Source of the DNA: Verrucomicrobiaceae bacterium
Lineage (GTDB): Bacteria; Verrucomicrobiota; Verrucomicrobiia; Verrucomicrobiales; DEV007
Reading direction: 5' to 3'
Assembly: GCA_004211885.1 (NCBI GenBank)
Contig: SHBV01000002.1
Location: forward strand, 1 to 64,000
Length of the DNA: 64,000 nucleotides
Shown: positions 45,336 to 54,811 of the stretch, in pieces
How the letters are laid out: each line of letters opens with the position of its first letter
Position numbering within the stretch: position 1 is the first letter of the stretch
Translations under genes and position numbers: made by a program
Notes under the pieces: generated by a model
Told to the model about the DNA's origin: nothing
What the model saw: the letters and a program-made list of their open reading frames with translations, nothing else
The model's database searches: none

Positions 45336-48300
45336 TTACTTGTTCAGAAATATCTTACTCTCAACTACTAGATTAACTAGGTCACGGAGCCGGTTTTCCT
45401 TGCGACTTAATTTTTCCATGATCAGATCAACTTCTCCGCGATCCGTAGCTTCAAGTTTCCGCCCTGTAGCATAAGTAAGCATTTTGTTGGTGAGACAACG
45501 GGCAACGAGGTCCTTACGTTCAAGTAGCATTTTCTTAAATTCAACGATGTCAGCGACTTCTCTGCCATTGGCCATAATCGCTGAACTGTCAATTGGATCT
45601 CGGGCGCGCCTGTACTTGTCGCGCCAACGGCCGACAACGTCAAAGTTTTCAAATGCAAACCCCATTGGATCAATCTTAACGTGACAGCTGTAACAGGCTT
45701 CATTTTTACGGTGCAGTTTTAACAGTTCCCTTACATTGGTAGCTTCTCGGGTATTAGTTGGCAATGGTTCGACATCTGGAGGAGGTGGAGAAGGAGGGGT
45801 TCCCAAAACATTTTCCAACACCCAGACCCCCCGAACTACAGGTGAAGTTTCGACACCATTTGCTGTTGCGGTCATGATTCCAGGTTGAGTGAAAATACCG
45901 CCACGCTTTGGATCATTGAGTGATACTTTACGTAATCTTTCGCCCCGGATTCCCTCTCTTCTGTAAATCCACTTTGCTAGGGTCTGATTCATGTAGGTAT
46001 AATCCGAGTTAATGAATTCTTCAATTTTACCATTAGCATTAAGAATTTCCTCGAAATACATTGTGATCTGTCTGGCTAGCATGGGTTCAACTTTTAGGTT
46101 TTTATAAAACTGGTAGTCTCCGCCCGAAGGAGGCATATCGCCGAGCTTGTCGAGTCGAAGCCACGCTGAAGGGAAGTGACGAATGAAGGCCTGAGACTTA
46201 TTGTTCTTGAGCATACGATCGACCTGTTGTCTGCGTATTGCCGGATCACTTAGCTTGCCATTGCGGGCCAGAGCAAAAAGTGTTTCATCGGGCATTGAGG
46301 ACCAGAGGAAATAACTCATGCGGTTTGCAATGCCAAACTCATCAAGACGGCCTGGTTTTTCTTGAAGATAAAGAAACTGTGGCGAGCAAAGCATTGCAGC
46401 ATAGCCGTCCTGCATTGCACGGATTAGAAGGGGAAGTTCATTAGTTTCTTTTTGATTCTTGGAATTGTCATGAAGTCCTTCGACTGAGAGTTTGGAGTGA
46501 GCCATGCCCGGGCCGCCCCATCCCGCGCGGAAGCTGTTGGGCTGGCCATAGCCAAAGTATTCGACGCGGATAGGATGTTCACCGGATTCAAGTTTGATTT
46601 TACCCTTTTTTAGTTGAGCTCCATGTAATCCGTCATGTTCAATGGCTTTCTTCCCACCGACAATGATACGCGCCCCATCGTCTGAGGCGATTTCAAAGAT
46701 ATAGTCCCCTGCCTTTGGCACACTTAACTTACCCATGAAAACCATCCCAAATTGTTCTTTCATCTTAGAAACCTTCAAGTCCATTAGGCCCTTCGGCAGC
46801 GTTCCTTCCGCGACTGGCTTTAAAGTGTTAAAATCAGGCAGTTTTTCCCACAGGCCCTTATATACACTATATCGTAGATCTTTAATACCACCCGGTAACG
46901 TGACGACAGGTTCGACTTGCTGCTGCAGTACCATTTGAACATAAGGTTCGACCATTTGATTATTGACCGGTTTTCGAAACGCTCGAGATGCAAAATTGGT
47001 CATGAGTCGACGTATTTCATCTTCTTTGCCCGATCCGCTGCCATAAAGGGCAGTATGACTTCTGGGTGGCCATGCATCAATTATCGGCTCTAAGGTCAAG
47101 CTATGGATACGAATGTGTGGGCCTCGATATCTATTTTTGAATAACTTTTCGGCCATTTTTATTGGCCATTTGTCGTGTGCTTCTTTGTTTGTTTTCTTGT
47201 CAGGGCGTGGGCTAAATTCACCTGGCATTGTTTTTTCTACTATGACCTCTGCGCGGAATGCCCGGTCCCATGGCCCGTTTTCCCATCCGATCCAAGGTGT
47301 CCAGGTCTTATCCATCCAGACCTCATGAGTGAAAGTGTGTTTTTTGCCGTTACCGGGAACTGACCAAAGATTGATAGGAGTAGAGGTTGGTCCGGCAATG
47401 CCGCCATTCTTAGTATCGGCTATGTTAAGGCAGAGCTGAAAAGGATCCTTTTCTTCGAGTTTGAATAACTCGTCCCAGGGATGAGATTGATTGTGAGCCG
47501 AAGCCTCAATAGTGATTCGGTACCGAGTGGCAACGCCGACTCCACCCCTAACTTCCGTTGGAGCGAGTCGCCCGAAGCGCTCATAGCCAGTGGCCATCAT
47601 GTCATAGGCGGGATTTAATGTGCGAGACACCGATTCAATTATATGCCCTCCCTTATCCTTAATTAAATGTCCTGCGAATTTACGGTTCTCAATTTTCGGT
47701 TTGGCTTCTAGGCGAGTGGCTTGCGTTAACACTTCTTCTACAGCACCAAGGACCAGCCTCAGATAAAAGTCAGACATGACCAACTTGTCCCCAATATTGA
47801 AGAAGCCGTGCTCTTCTTCGTCCTCTGGGAAGAACCGCAAGGGATCATTGCCTGTACGCTCGACACTTCCGTTACCATTGTTATCCACTAGTCTGGACCC
47901 TGCTGCTCCGGGGCGATATTCTGCACCGTTAAGATAAAGAAGGTCTCGAAATGTGTTACGTAATTCCTGTCGATTCAGCCGGCGCAGAACGGTTTGTCCG
48001 CCAGTACTACGAGCTTTTTCATAGGCCAATTTTAGAGACTTACTTAAGGTTTCGACTATAATCTTAACCTCGGCAATAGACGGTTGTGGCTGTTTTTTGG
48101 GTGGCATTTCCCCGAGATTAAGCTGGTCAAGGACACCCTGCCAGATTTCCAAATTTTCGTGCTTTGTAAGGTCCTTACCGAGCGTATCGAGACGGATATC
48201 ACCTTTCTGTTTTTCTGCTCCATGACAGCCAAAGCAATGCTGACTTAAAAAAGGAACAAGAGACTTCAGGGACTCGTCTGCTCTGGCTTGCAAAGAAAGG

Positions 48301-48344
48301 GTAAGGGCAATGAGGGACAATACGAGCTTTAATGAAAGAATCAT
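45336..48344 (-). CDS. PSCyt1 / DUF1587 / PA14 / DUF1592 / DUF1588 / DUF1585 surface protein
   Basis: A 1,002-residue exported protein. Order: signal peptide 1-22; PSCyt1 cytochrome domain with CFGCH at 37-41; DUF1587 near 120-180 (LRRLNRQELRNTFRDLL); DUF1595 near 440-480; PA14 sugar-binding domain inserted at about 520-620 (GDYIFEIASDDGARI); DUF1592 at about 655-790; DUF1588 at about 800-900, including CYSCH; DUF1585 at the end. Two CxxCH sites suggest c-type heme. Gene order after DUF1552 is the standard pairing for this group. Function unknown; a cell-surface redox or glycan role is only inference. Confidence 0.92.
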   Translation of the reverse strand: MILSLKLVLSLIALTLSLQARADESLKSLVPFLSQHCFGCHGAEKQKGDIRLDTLGKDLTKHENLEIWQGVLDQLNLGEMPPKKQPQPSIAEVKIIVETLSKSLKLAYEKARSTGGQTVLRRLNRQELRNTFRDLLYLNGAEYRPGAAGSRLVDNNGNGSVERTGNDPLRFFPEDEEEHGFFNIGDKLVMSDFYLRLVLGAVEEVLTQATRLEAKPKIENRKFAGHLIKDKGGHIIESVSRTLNPAYDMMATGYERFGRLAPTEVRGGVGVATRYRITIEASAHNQSHPWDELFKLEEKDPFQLCLNIADTKNGGIAGPTSTPINLWSVPGNGKKHTFTHEVWMDKTWTPWIGWENGPWDRAFRAEVIVEKTMPGEFSPRPDKKTNKEAHDKWPIKMAEKLFKNRYRGPHIRIHSLTLEPIIDAWPPRSHTALYGSGSGKEDEIRRLMTNFASRAFRKPVNNQMVEPYVQMVLQQQVEPVVTLPGGIKDLRYSVYKGLWEKLPDFNTLKPVAEGTLPKGLMDLKVSKMKEQFGMVFMGKLSVPKAGDYIFEIASDDGARIIVGGKKAIEHDGLHGAQLKKGKIKLESGEHPIRVEYFGYGQPNSFRAGWGGPGMAHSKLSVEGLHDNSKNQKETNELPLLIRAMQDGYAAMLCSPQFLYLQEKPGRLDEFGIANRMSYFLWSSMPDETLFALARNGKLSDPAIRRQQVDRMLKNNKSQAFIRHFPSAWLRLDKLGDMPPSGGDYQFYKNLKVEPMLARQITMYFEEILNANGKIEEFINSDYTYMNQTLAKWIYRREGIRGERLRKVSLNDPKRGGIFTQPGIMTATANGVETSPVVRGVWVLENVLGTPPSPPPPDVEPLPTNTREATNVRELLKLHRKNEACYSCHVKIDPMGFAFENFDVVGRWRDKYRRARDPIDSSAIMANGREVADIVEFKKMLLERKDLVARCLTNKMLTYATGRKLEATDRGEVDLIMEKLSRKENRLRDLVNLVVESKIFLNK

Positions 48345-48401
48345 GATATAGCTTTTTGCCGCTCTTTATGCGTCCTTAAAAGTGTTCAATTCCTTGCTCT
48401 C

Positions 48402-49658
48402 TCATGACCACTCAAGACCAGTCAGTGAACGAGTACTAGAGCCAAACCGATCTATTTCTAGGCCGCTTTGTTGAAGTATTGAAAGTAATAAATTTGCTGC
48501 AGGGATGCGTTCCGCATCTGGCATTGGGTAGACCTTATGTTCTCCATGCTTGAAGCCGCCTCCGGCCAAGACAAGAGGCAGATTTTTTGTCTGGTGAGTT
48601 CCAGCCGCCATTCCGCATCCGTAGAGGATTGAAGTGTTATCAAATAGGGTCCCTCCATTAATAGGGTCCTCCTGTTTTTTTAACAAGTCGATCAGGTAGG
48701 CCATCATGGAGATTTGGAATCCTTCGATTTTTTTCAATGCTGCTACTGGCTCGTCCCGTTCTCCATGATGCGAGAAACCATGGTAACCGCCATTGAGCCC
48801 GAAGTCGCCGTTGGAAAATCCACTAGCGCACGTAATTGCCCGGGTCGAGTCGGTCTGAAGGGCCAGGGCAATGATTTCAATCATGGCCTTGAGCTGTTCC
48901 TCGGTTCCATTCCCGGGCTTAGGCTCAGCCACATCTGTCTTGGGCTTTGACTTCTCTAGCCAGGGCTCTTGCTGAGAGATTTTTTTCTCAAGGCTACGTA
49001 CAGAGCCAAGATACTCCTCGAGCTTTTCTTGGTCTTGTTTGCCGAGTTCTTTATTCAAGGATTTGGCCTGGCCCATGACGACGTCTAGAATGCTATTGTG
49101 CCTCTTAAACCGTTCTGTCTGGGAAATTTTCTTTTCTGCACTGTCTTCAAAAAACATGGCACGGTATGCTTGCTGCATGCTTACATTGGGTACCTGAACG
49201 CCAGTGCGGGTAAAGCTCAACAAATTACGCTCCCTGACTCCGAGAGTCATTGAGGGGAACCTTGTGGCAGCGCCATGATATTCAGCAAGTTTCTGGTCCA
49301 GGCTGATATTTCCTTCCTCATAATTATGAGCCAGTACTGGTCGCACTCCGCTAAGGAAGACGGGCACTCCCTGGTGACCACCCGTGAAGCCATGATCCAA
49401 ATTAGAAAAGGTTGTGAAGTCTTTGCGGTGTTTTTCAAGAGGTTTCAGAGTCTCAGGCATTTCATAGTTTTTGCCAGCCTGCTTGGGATCCGGGAAGAAA
49501 GCTTTCTGGTAGACTCCATAATTGTTAGAAAGACATACGAACCTTCTTACCGGTTTTTTATTAACCGCCCCTTTTGCTTTTGGCATCAGGGATTCCATCA
49601 TTGGCAATGCGATTGCAACTCCTGCACCCTTTAAAAATCGTCGTCTTTCCATTTTCAT
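48402..49658 (-). CDS. DUF1552 family exported protein
   Basis: A 418-residue protein with Tat signal (ERRRFLKGAGVAIALPMMES). DUF1552 features: NYGVYQKAFFPD, HGFTGGHQGVPVFLSG, the helical coiled segment around residues 195-235, and LYGCGMAAG then GLEWS at the C-terminus. It is the family partner of DUF1592-type proteins, here 57 bases downstream. A strong promoter candidate lies 34 bases upstream of the start. DUF1552 resembles DUF1501 in shape and may share the phosphatase-like fold. Confidence 0.92.
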   Translation of the reverse strand: MKMERRRFLKGAGVAIALPMMESLMPKAKGAVNKKPVRRFVCLSNNYGVYQKAFFPDPKQAGKNYEMPETLKPLEKHRKDFTTFSNLDHGFTGGHQGVPVFLSGVRPVLAHNYEEGNISLDQKLAEYHGAATRFPSMTLGVRERNLLSFTRTGVQVPNVSMQQAYRAMFFEDSAEKKISQTERFKRHNSILDVVMGQAKSLNKELGKQDQEKLEEYLGSVRSLEKKISQQEPWLEKSKPKTDVAEPKPGNGTEEQLKAMIEIIALALQTDSTRAITCASGFSNGDFGLNGGYHGFSHHGERDEPVAALKKIEGFQISMMAYLIDLLKKQEDPINGGTLFDNTSILYGCGMAAGTHQTKNLPLVLAGGGFKHGEHKVYPMPDAERIPAANLLLSILQQSGLEIDRFGSSTRSLTGLEWS

Positions 49659-49691
49659 CGTATTTTCAAAATTAATAGAATCTACCTAACA

Positions 49692-49720
49692 AATATACTC
49701 ATAATAAGGGTTCTTGCCAA
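49692..49720 (-). promoter_or_regulatory. Candidate sigma-70 promoter of the DUF1552 operon
   Basis: TTGGCA (49720-49715), 17-base spacer, TATATT (49697-49692); each hexamer one base off consensus. Transcription would begin near 49685, about 27 bases before the ATG. One of the best promoters in the window. Confidence 0.55.
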
Positions 49721-49804
49721 TCTTGTATTTTCCTTTAACCCCTAATTTTGAATGACTTCAAAAGATTAATTTCTACGGCCTTGATAGAAAACTCCTACAA
49801 CTCT

Positions 49805-50101
49805 TTATGTCGAGCTATTGTGTAAAACTTTTTTTGTAATACCTGAGAGCAAAATAGCAACGGCGCCAGTTATCATTGAATACACAAATAATCCAGAAAA
49901 GAGCCACATCATTCCGAGAGGAATATTACCTAGGGTCTGCCATCCGATTGGAGTTAAAGCTCTGCAAATTGCAAGCCATGGATTCATTAGTGGCTCTACA
50001 ATGGTCATGGCCGCTTCATCGAATAAAACAATGGCGAGACTTGAAAATAAAAAAACAAACCCCGTGACGAGAATCCATTTTTTTATTAAAAGGCACGGCA
50101 T
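49805..50101 (-). CDS. Small two-helix membrane protein, function unknown
   Basis: A 98-residue protein with hydrophobic helices at about 9-25 and 61-86 and an amphipathic middle (PWLAICRALTPIGWQ). It is the last gene of the minus-strand sulfatase operon, 44 bases after the GH99-like gene. An equally long frame exists on the plus strand, but that product is not membrane-like and breaks the operon direction. No family recognised. Confidence 0.55.
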   Translation of the reverse strand: MPCLLIKKWILVTGFVFLFSSLAIVLFDEAAMTIVEPLMNPWLAICRALTPIGWQTLGNIPLGMMWLFSGLFVYSMITGAVAILLSGITKKVLHNSST

Positions 50102-50145
50102 TTATACGTTGTAAAACAAAGTATAATATTGATCAAAGCCTTTAA

Positions 50146-51366
50146 TTACTTTTGTGATAGAGCAGGAATATATCTTAGCAATATTTTGTTGGCTCCTTGG
50201 ACTTTGGACTCGAAGAGTAATCTTGATGCTCGATTCAATTGTGCCGTAATTTCCTTATTGCTCTCGTACTGTTTACGAAGTTGATACAAATGGACTGGTA
50301 ACCTTAGATCACTCGAGCCATAGGAAAATTTTTTATCGTCTAAGAATCTGCTCTGAATGCTCTCAAGGTATCGGTAGGCAAATTCCTTAGTTGGCTCAAT
50401 CATCGTTCCTTCACCATAATCATTCCAGGTGGCGATCTGAATTAATTTAGCATCACTTTGTAATGCCATTTCAAGGGTCTGATCAAAAGTCTTTCCTCCC
50501 TCAGGATCCAGGTACCCATAGCTTTTGTGTACGCCTGCCTGCTGGTAGATATCATGAAACTGGGAAAATACAGATGCGATAGTCGATTCATTTTGTTCAC
50601 TCTTTGAATAGAGACTTTGTAGGTATTGCTGCCATACTTTTGGACTTATATTTTTACCGCCATGTACAGGGGGCCAGCCGAATGCACCTGCTCCATTGAT
50701 TTGATCTTTTAAATGAGGAAGCGTGAATAGTTGTGGTTTATTTGAGAGGCCGCTGATGATATCAGGCCACTGATCCTTTTTGAAATGTTGTGGCCCAAAT
50801 ATTAGCAAGATCGGGTTTTCTTTGATCTTCATGTAGGCTGGATCAGAAAAAAAGTTTTGCTCCATCCATTGGAATTCTTTTTTAGCGTAAGCTAATTCCT
50901 GAGATTTTTTAATTTTGCCCCCATTAATCATATGTTTGACTGACTGGTCTTCATAACAAATGGCGAAATTTAGTCCGGCTTTTTTAATGTATTTAATTAA
51001 GCTTAGGGAATTTCGATGAATGGTCGCGTAGTCTCGGAAATTCTCAGTACCATACCAGTCAATAATGACTCCATTGATACCTGCAAACTTCATAAGGAGT
51101 ACTTGGCACTCTAGTAAATCCCGGTCATTGGAGTCATAGGCACCGATCAATGGTCTGTAATGCGAGGCGAGTTCGCGCTTCCCTGTGGATCCCAGATTGT
51201 CGGGCTTGAAATAGTCCATTGTCCAGTGCCACCCCCATTGGCCGCTAACAGATTTGGAGGCGTACCATGGCATATAATGAACCATTATGGGCTTAGATGA
51301 AATCGCTTTGTCCAAAGCCAAAAGAGGCAAGTTGAAGCAAAACAAAAATGTTAATAAATATCGCAT
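50146..51366 (-). CDS. Secreted GH99/GH71-like glycoside hydrolase
   Basis: A 406-residue TIM-barrel enzyme, signal peptide ending near LALDKA. GH99-like landmarks: VHYMPWYAS at the N-terminus, SHYRPLIGAYDSND, GVIIDWYGTENF, AICYEDQ and the C-terminal WNDYGEGTMIEPTKEF holding a conserved acidic pair. GH99 cleaves alpha-mannans as an endo-enzyme; GH71 is alpha-1,3-glucanase; which applies is not decidable by eye. It works with two sulfatases and a LamG protein in the same operon. Confidence 0.82.
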   Translation of the reverse strand: MRYLLTFLFCFNLPLLALDKAISSKPIMVHYMPWYASKSVSGQWGWHWTMDYFKPDNLGSTGKRELASHYRPLIGAYDSNDRDLLECQVLLMKFAGINGVIIDWYGTENFRDYATIHRNSLSLIKYIKKAGLNFAICYEDQSVKHMINGGKIKKSQELAYAKKEFQWMEQNFFSDPAYMKIKENPILLIFGPQHFKKDQWPDIISGLSNKPQLFTLPHLKDQINGAGAFGWPPVHGGKNISPKVWQQYLQSLYSKSEQNESTIASVFSQFHDIYQQAGVHKSYGYLDPEGGKTFDQTLEMALQSDAKLIQIATWNDYGEGTMIEPTKEFAYRYLESIQSRFLDDKKFSYGSSDLRLPVHLYQLRKQYESNKEITAQLNRASRLLFESKVQGANKILLRYIPALSQK

Positions 51367-51409
51367 TTATCCCCAACTATCCTTCAGCTCATTTGTGATT
51401 AAACTACAC

Positions 51410-52327
51410 TTATTTGTCAGGTAACTTGTTAGCCGGTAAAGGCATTTCCCGGTCCTCCTGCCGCCCTACACCCTTGAGCAATAGCTGATCCTTATGAATT
51501 TCGATTATTGAGTAGGCGTTTTCTGTAGTGTTTACCATTCCCTTCAGGGTTAGATAGTGAATCTGGTTTTTGATTCCGTAGTTGCCTTCATGGTTATGTC
51601 CATTTATATAGGCCACGACACAGGAATATTTACTCAGTAATTGAGTGAGGGTATCAGCATTCCACAGGTTATGAACGTTTGCTGGGTAGATAGGAAAATG
51701 GCAAAAAAGAATTACTTTTTCATGGTTCTTTGTGGCTATTTCGAGTTTGTTTTTTATCCATTCTAGTTGTCCTTTTCCAACGGCACCATTCCAGTTCGGA
51801 GTACCGGCTTTGAGGCCACGGTGAAAGGTAGCAGCGGCCTTGGTTCGCGGATCGTTCTTCGGATAGGCATGAAGGCTCACATCATTACCGTCAAGTGCTA
51901 GAAAGCGCCATCCCTTGTGAGTAAAATCATAATAGCGTTCCTTGAGGCCGAGTTGAGCTGGCACTAATGCTTTTTTATCGTCAGTCACGGAAAAATCATG
52001 ATTACCTAATACATGATAGTGAGGCGCTTTAAGGCGGTTGTAGATGGGTGTGACTTTGGCGAAGCTCTCAAAGTCCCGGTCAATAAAATCACCCAGATGC
52101 ACGACGAAAGCTAAGTCCAGCTTGTTGTAGTGATCCACACAAGCTCTGAGTTTTTGAATTGAAAGGCTGTACTTTCTGACGTTACTGGTTTTGTTACAGT
52201 ACTGGCAGTCCGCAACTGCGCCGAAACGGAATAGGGGTTTCTTAGTTTGGGCTTCTTCGGCTACTAAGGAGCACTTTAAAACTATCCAAAATAGATAAAG
52301 CGTAATGAGTTTTACTATGGCCTTCAT
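51410..52327 (-). CDS. Secreted ADPRM-like metallophosphoesterase
   Basis: A 305-residue calcineurin-type phosphoesterase with a signal peptide. The first metal motif is ADCQYC rather than DxH, matching the ADQY-type motif of manganese-dependent ADP-ribose/CDP-alcohol diphosphatase (ADPRM). Others: HLGDFIDRD, LGNHDF, FCHFPIYP, INGHNHEGNYG, with the family-like FLALDGNDVS and GKGQLEWIKN. It would hydrolyse a phosphodiester or diphosphate outside the cytoplasm. Its start codon overlaps the LamG stop by four bases (ATGA), so translation is coupled. Confidence 0.85.
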   Translation of the reverse strand: MKAIVKLITLYLFWIVLKCSLVAEEAQTKKPLFRFGAVADCQYCNKTSNVRKYSLSIQKLRACVDHYNKLDLAFVVHLGDFIDRDFESFAKVTPIYNRLKAPHYHVLGNHDFSVTDDKKALVPAQLGLKERYYDFTHKGWRFLALDGNDVSLHAYPKNDPRTKAAATFHRGLKAGTPNWNGAVGKGQLEWIKNKLEIATKNHEKVILFCHFPIYPANVHNLWNADTLTQLLSKYSCVVAYINGHNHEGNYGIKNQIHYLTLKGMVNTTENAYSIIEIHKDQLLLKGVGRQEDREMPLPANKLPDK

Positions 52328-53202
52328 TTCTGTTTTTTTTCTTCTACAAAGCTTTCGCTGCTTCTCTGAGTGTAAATTTGTTTTATTTCGTTAACTGAAA
52401 GGGCCCGGTTGAAGCAGGCAAGCTCATCAAATAAACCCATGTAGTTTAAACCAATTAAGATACGGTGTGGTTTTTCAGCCCATGAAAACTGCTGGTTCCA
52501 ACCGTCGATGATGCCCTCTTTTTTCCCATTAAGATAAAGTGTTGCCACACCGTCTTTTTTTCCGGTGTTAAAACGTTCCCAGGTGAAGGCAACGTGTGTC
52601 CACTTTTCGCTACTGAACGGATTGGAGTTGGCTGGGACCAAGGGCCGTTGTGGTTCCGGGACATCCTTATTTTCTGGGTTCCAAACCGGCTTGTCAGCGA
52701 ATGCTCCGAGTCGAAAGGACCGTGGATTGCCATCCTTGGCGAAGTCTACAAAAAATGAGGCATCGTTCCAAGTGTTTGGCGTGATTTGAATCGGGTCGAC
52801 ATAGCCTGGATCGAGGCCATTGATCGGATCAACTTTTATCCAAAATGATACACTGCCGGCCCAGTTTTTTTCTGCAAAATGAAAATTTTTGGCTCCATCG
52901 TATAGTAGCCATTTGGCATTGCGCTTAGTGAATAATAGAGCATCGCCCGAAACCCCTTTACCCTTTACCAAACGTGACATTCCTTCGGTTTGATTGCCCG
53001 GCTTGGGTTTTTTGTCGATGAGTGTGAAAAGGCGCTTGTCACCCCGAGCAATATCAGCATCAGTTCCATGGTCAAAGGATGCATAAAATGTCAGCGCTTT
53101 TTTTGGGGACAAGTCAGCTGATTGGCCTGTAGTAATTGAGACAATAAATGCTAGGCCAAAGATCAATCGTAAGAATGGTGATGTTTTCGTATTATTTTTC
53201 AT
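52324..53202 (-). CDS. Secreted LamG (concanavalin-like) domain protein
   Basis: A 292-residue protein with signal peptide (ends ITTGQSA). One LamG-type domain fills about residues 35-280: LTFYASFDHGTDADIA, WAGSVSFWIKVDP, TWERFNTGKKDGVATLYLNGKKEG and GLFDELACFNRALSVNEI. Likely a glycan-binding or matrix-binding protein supporting the neighbouring sulfatases and GH99-like enzyme. Four-base overlap with the phosphoesterase. Confidence 0.85.
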   Translation of the reverse strand: MKNNTKTSPFLRLIFGLAFIVSITTGQSADLSPKKALTFYASFDHGTDADIARGDKRLFTLIDKKPKPGNQTEGMSRLVKGKGVSGDALLFTKRNAKWLLYDGAKNFHFAEKNWAGSVSFWIKVDPINGLDPGYVDPIQITPNTWNDASFFVDFAKDGNPRSFRLGAFADKPVWNPENKDVPEPQRPLVPANSNPFSSEKWTHVAFTWERFNTGKKDGVATLYLNGKKEGIIDGWNQQFSWAEKPHRILIGLNYMGLFDELACFNRALSVNEIKQIYTQRSSESFVEEKKQK

Positions 53203-53220
53203 TGTAAAGACAGATATGAA

Positions 53221-54777
53221 TTATTTGCGTAAGCTATTAGTGACAGCCTTCACTCGTGGCATTTGAGCATCTACTTCCTTGCGCCAGTCGTGTAACATTT
53301 TCAAAAGCTTCTTACTAATCTCCGGTTTCGCCTTGGAAAGATCATTCTTTTCGCCAAGATCGGTTTGCAGATCAAACAATTGAACGGTTCCGTTTTCAAA
53401 GTATTCGAGTAGCTTATAATTCCCCAAGCGAATCGCTCCGCCCGGACTCTGGTATCCGTGGTTGCTGTAATGAGGGAAGTGCCAGTAGATCGCTCCGCGG
53501 TCATGCGCTTTACCCTTAAGGGCAGGCACGAAGCTTATTCCATCAATATGTTGATTGGGCAGAAGGGGCAGTCCGAGCATTCTCAGCAGAGTCGGGTAGT
53601 AATCGGTTCCAGTAACCACTGCGCGGGAAATGGTGTTGGCCTTTGTTTGACCTGGCCAGTGAACAATCAAGGGCACTCGTATACCACCTTCGTAGTTCCA
53701 ACCCTTGGCCCCTCGTAAGGGAAGATTGGATGAAGCGAAGCGACTATTAAGCTGCTTTCTAGAGTGATTGATCCCTCGATACTGGTTTGAAGCGGACATG
53801 CCGCCATTGTCGGCCGTGAAAATGACGATGGTGTTTTCATCTAGTCCGAGCTCATCGAGCTTGGCCCGGACCCTTCCCAGACTTTCATCTGTGGCTTCAA
53901 GCATTCCAGCAAACTCGACGTTATCTTGCTTTTGCTTCACCCACCACACGCGCTTTTCTTGGTGTATTTCCAAGGAGTCATTTTCTTCAAGATTTTTAAG
54001 CTCGTCCTTGGAAATTGCAGGACCATCCGGATTAGGTTCCAGAATATATTCTGGCCCTTTTTGCTTAGGCATCCTGATAAGTTTTTTTTGGTATTTTTCT
54101 ACGAGATCCTTACGGCCTTGTATTGGATCGTGAACCGCAAAGTGTTCCAGATGCACAAAAAATGGTCGATCTTTGTTTCGTTCGATGAAATCGAGTGCAG
54201 CATCGGTAAGTTTATCGGTATAGTAATCTCCTTTTTTTGCAGGAAGAGTTTTCTCGTATTGCTTTGAAAATGGATAGTAATAAGAACGCACCCAGCCGGT
54301 AATGGCTTCATCAAACCCGTATGACTTTGGATCTTTGCGTAAATGAGCCTTTCCAAAATCTGCAGTAGCGTACCCATGTTGTTTTAAAGTTTCTGTTAAG
54401 GTGATTTCCTCATCAGGCAATGACATTATTTTTTTGGCACTATGGAGTTGCTCAAAGTTTCGTTCCGGGCGTCCATTCAGCCATTCAGTTAAATTGGTAC
54501 GGGCTGGATATTTTCCGGTCAAAATACTCGCTCTACTAGGGGAACAGACATGACAGGTCGAGTAGGCATTATCAAACCGCATCCCTTCCTTGGCCAAACG
54601 ATCAATGTTCGGTGTTTCGTGGAATGTACTTCCATAACAGCCAACATCGCTCCACCCGAGATCATCGACGAGGAAAAAAACAATATTGGGCTTTCGGTTA
54701 GCCTTCTCTGCTAAGCTAAGGTTTCCAAGAAACGAAGTTAGAAAAATAAATGTGAATGTTAGGGTTAAATTTTTCAT
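53221..54777 (-). CDS. Secreted sulfatase (formylglycine type)
   Basis: A 518-residue family S1 sulfatase with signal peptide. The modification site is CSPSR at Cys78 (HVCSPSRASILTGKYP), to be converted to formylglycine by a maturase not seen here. Metal ligands: VDDLGWSDVG, FTADNGG. Chondroitin-, heparan-, fucoidan- or mannan-sulfate are possible substrates. Eighteen bases before the LamG gene and 34 after the other sulfatase. Confidence 0.92.
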   Translation of the reverse strand: MKNLTLTFTFIFLTSFLGNLSLAEKANRKPNIVFFLVDDLGWSDVGCYGSTFHETPNIDRLAKEGMRFDNAYSTCHVCSPSRASILTGKYPARTNLTEWLNGRPERNFEQLHSAKKIMSLPDEEITLTETLKQHGYATADFGKAHLRKDPKSYGFDEAITGWVRSYYYPFSKQYEKTLPAKKGDYYTDKLTDAALDFIERNKDRPFFVHLEHFAVHDPIQGRKDLVEKYQKKLIRMPKQKGPEYILEPNPDGPAISKDELKNLEENDSLEIHQEKRVWWVKQKQDNVEFAGMLEATDESLGRVRAKLDELGLDENTIVIFTADNGGMSASNQYRGINHSRKQLNSRFASSNLPLRGAKGWNYEGGIRVPLIVHWPGQTKANTISRAVVTGTDYYPTLLRMLGLPLLPNQHIDGISFVPALKGKAHDRGAIYWHFPHYSNHGYQSPGGAIRLGNYKLLEYFENGTVQLFDLQTDLGEKNDLSKAKPEISKKLLKMLHDWRKEVDAQMPRVKAVTNSLRK

Positions 54778-54811
54778 TGTTTCTTAACTTTAGGGTCATG
54801 TGAATCCTCAT

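Noticed and set aside
49818..50114. 98-codon plus-strand frame opposite the small membrane protein gene
   Set aside because: Not membrane-like and against the operon direction; the minus-strand frame has two clear helices.
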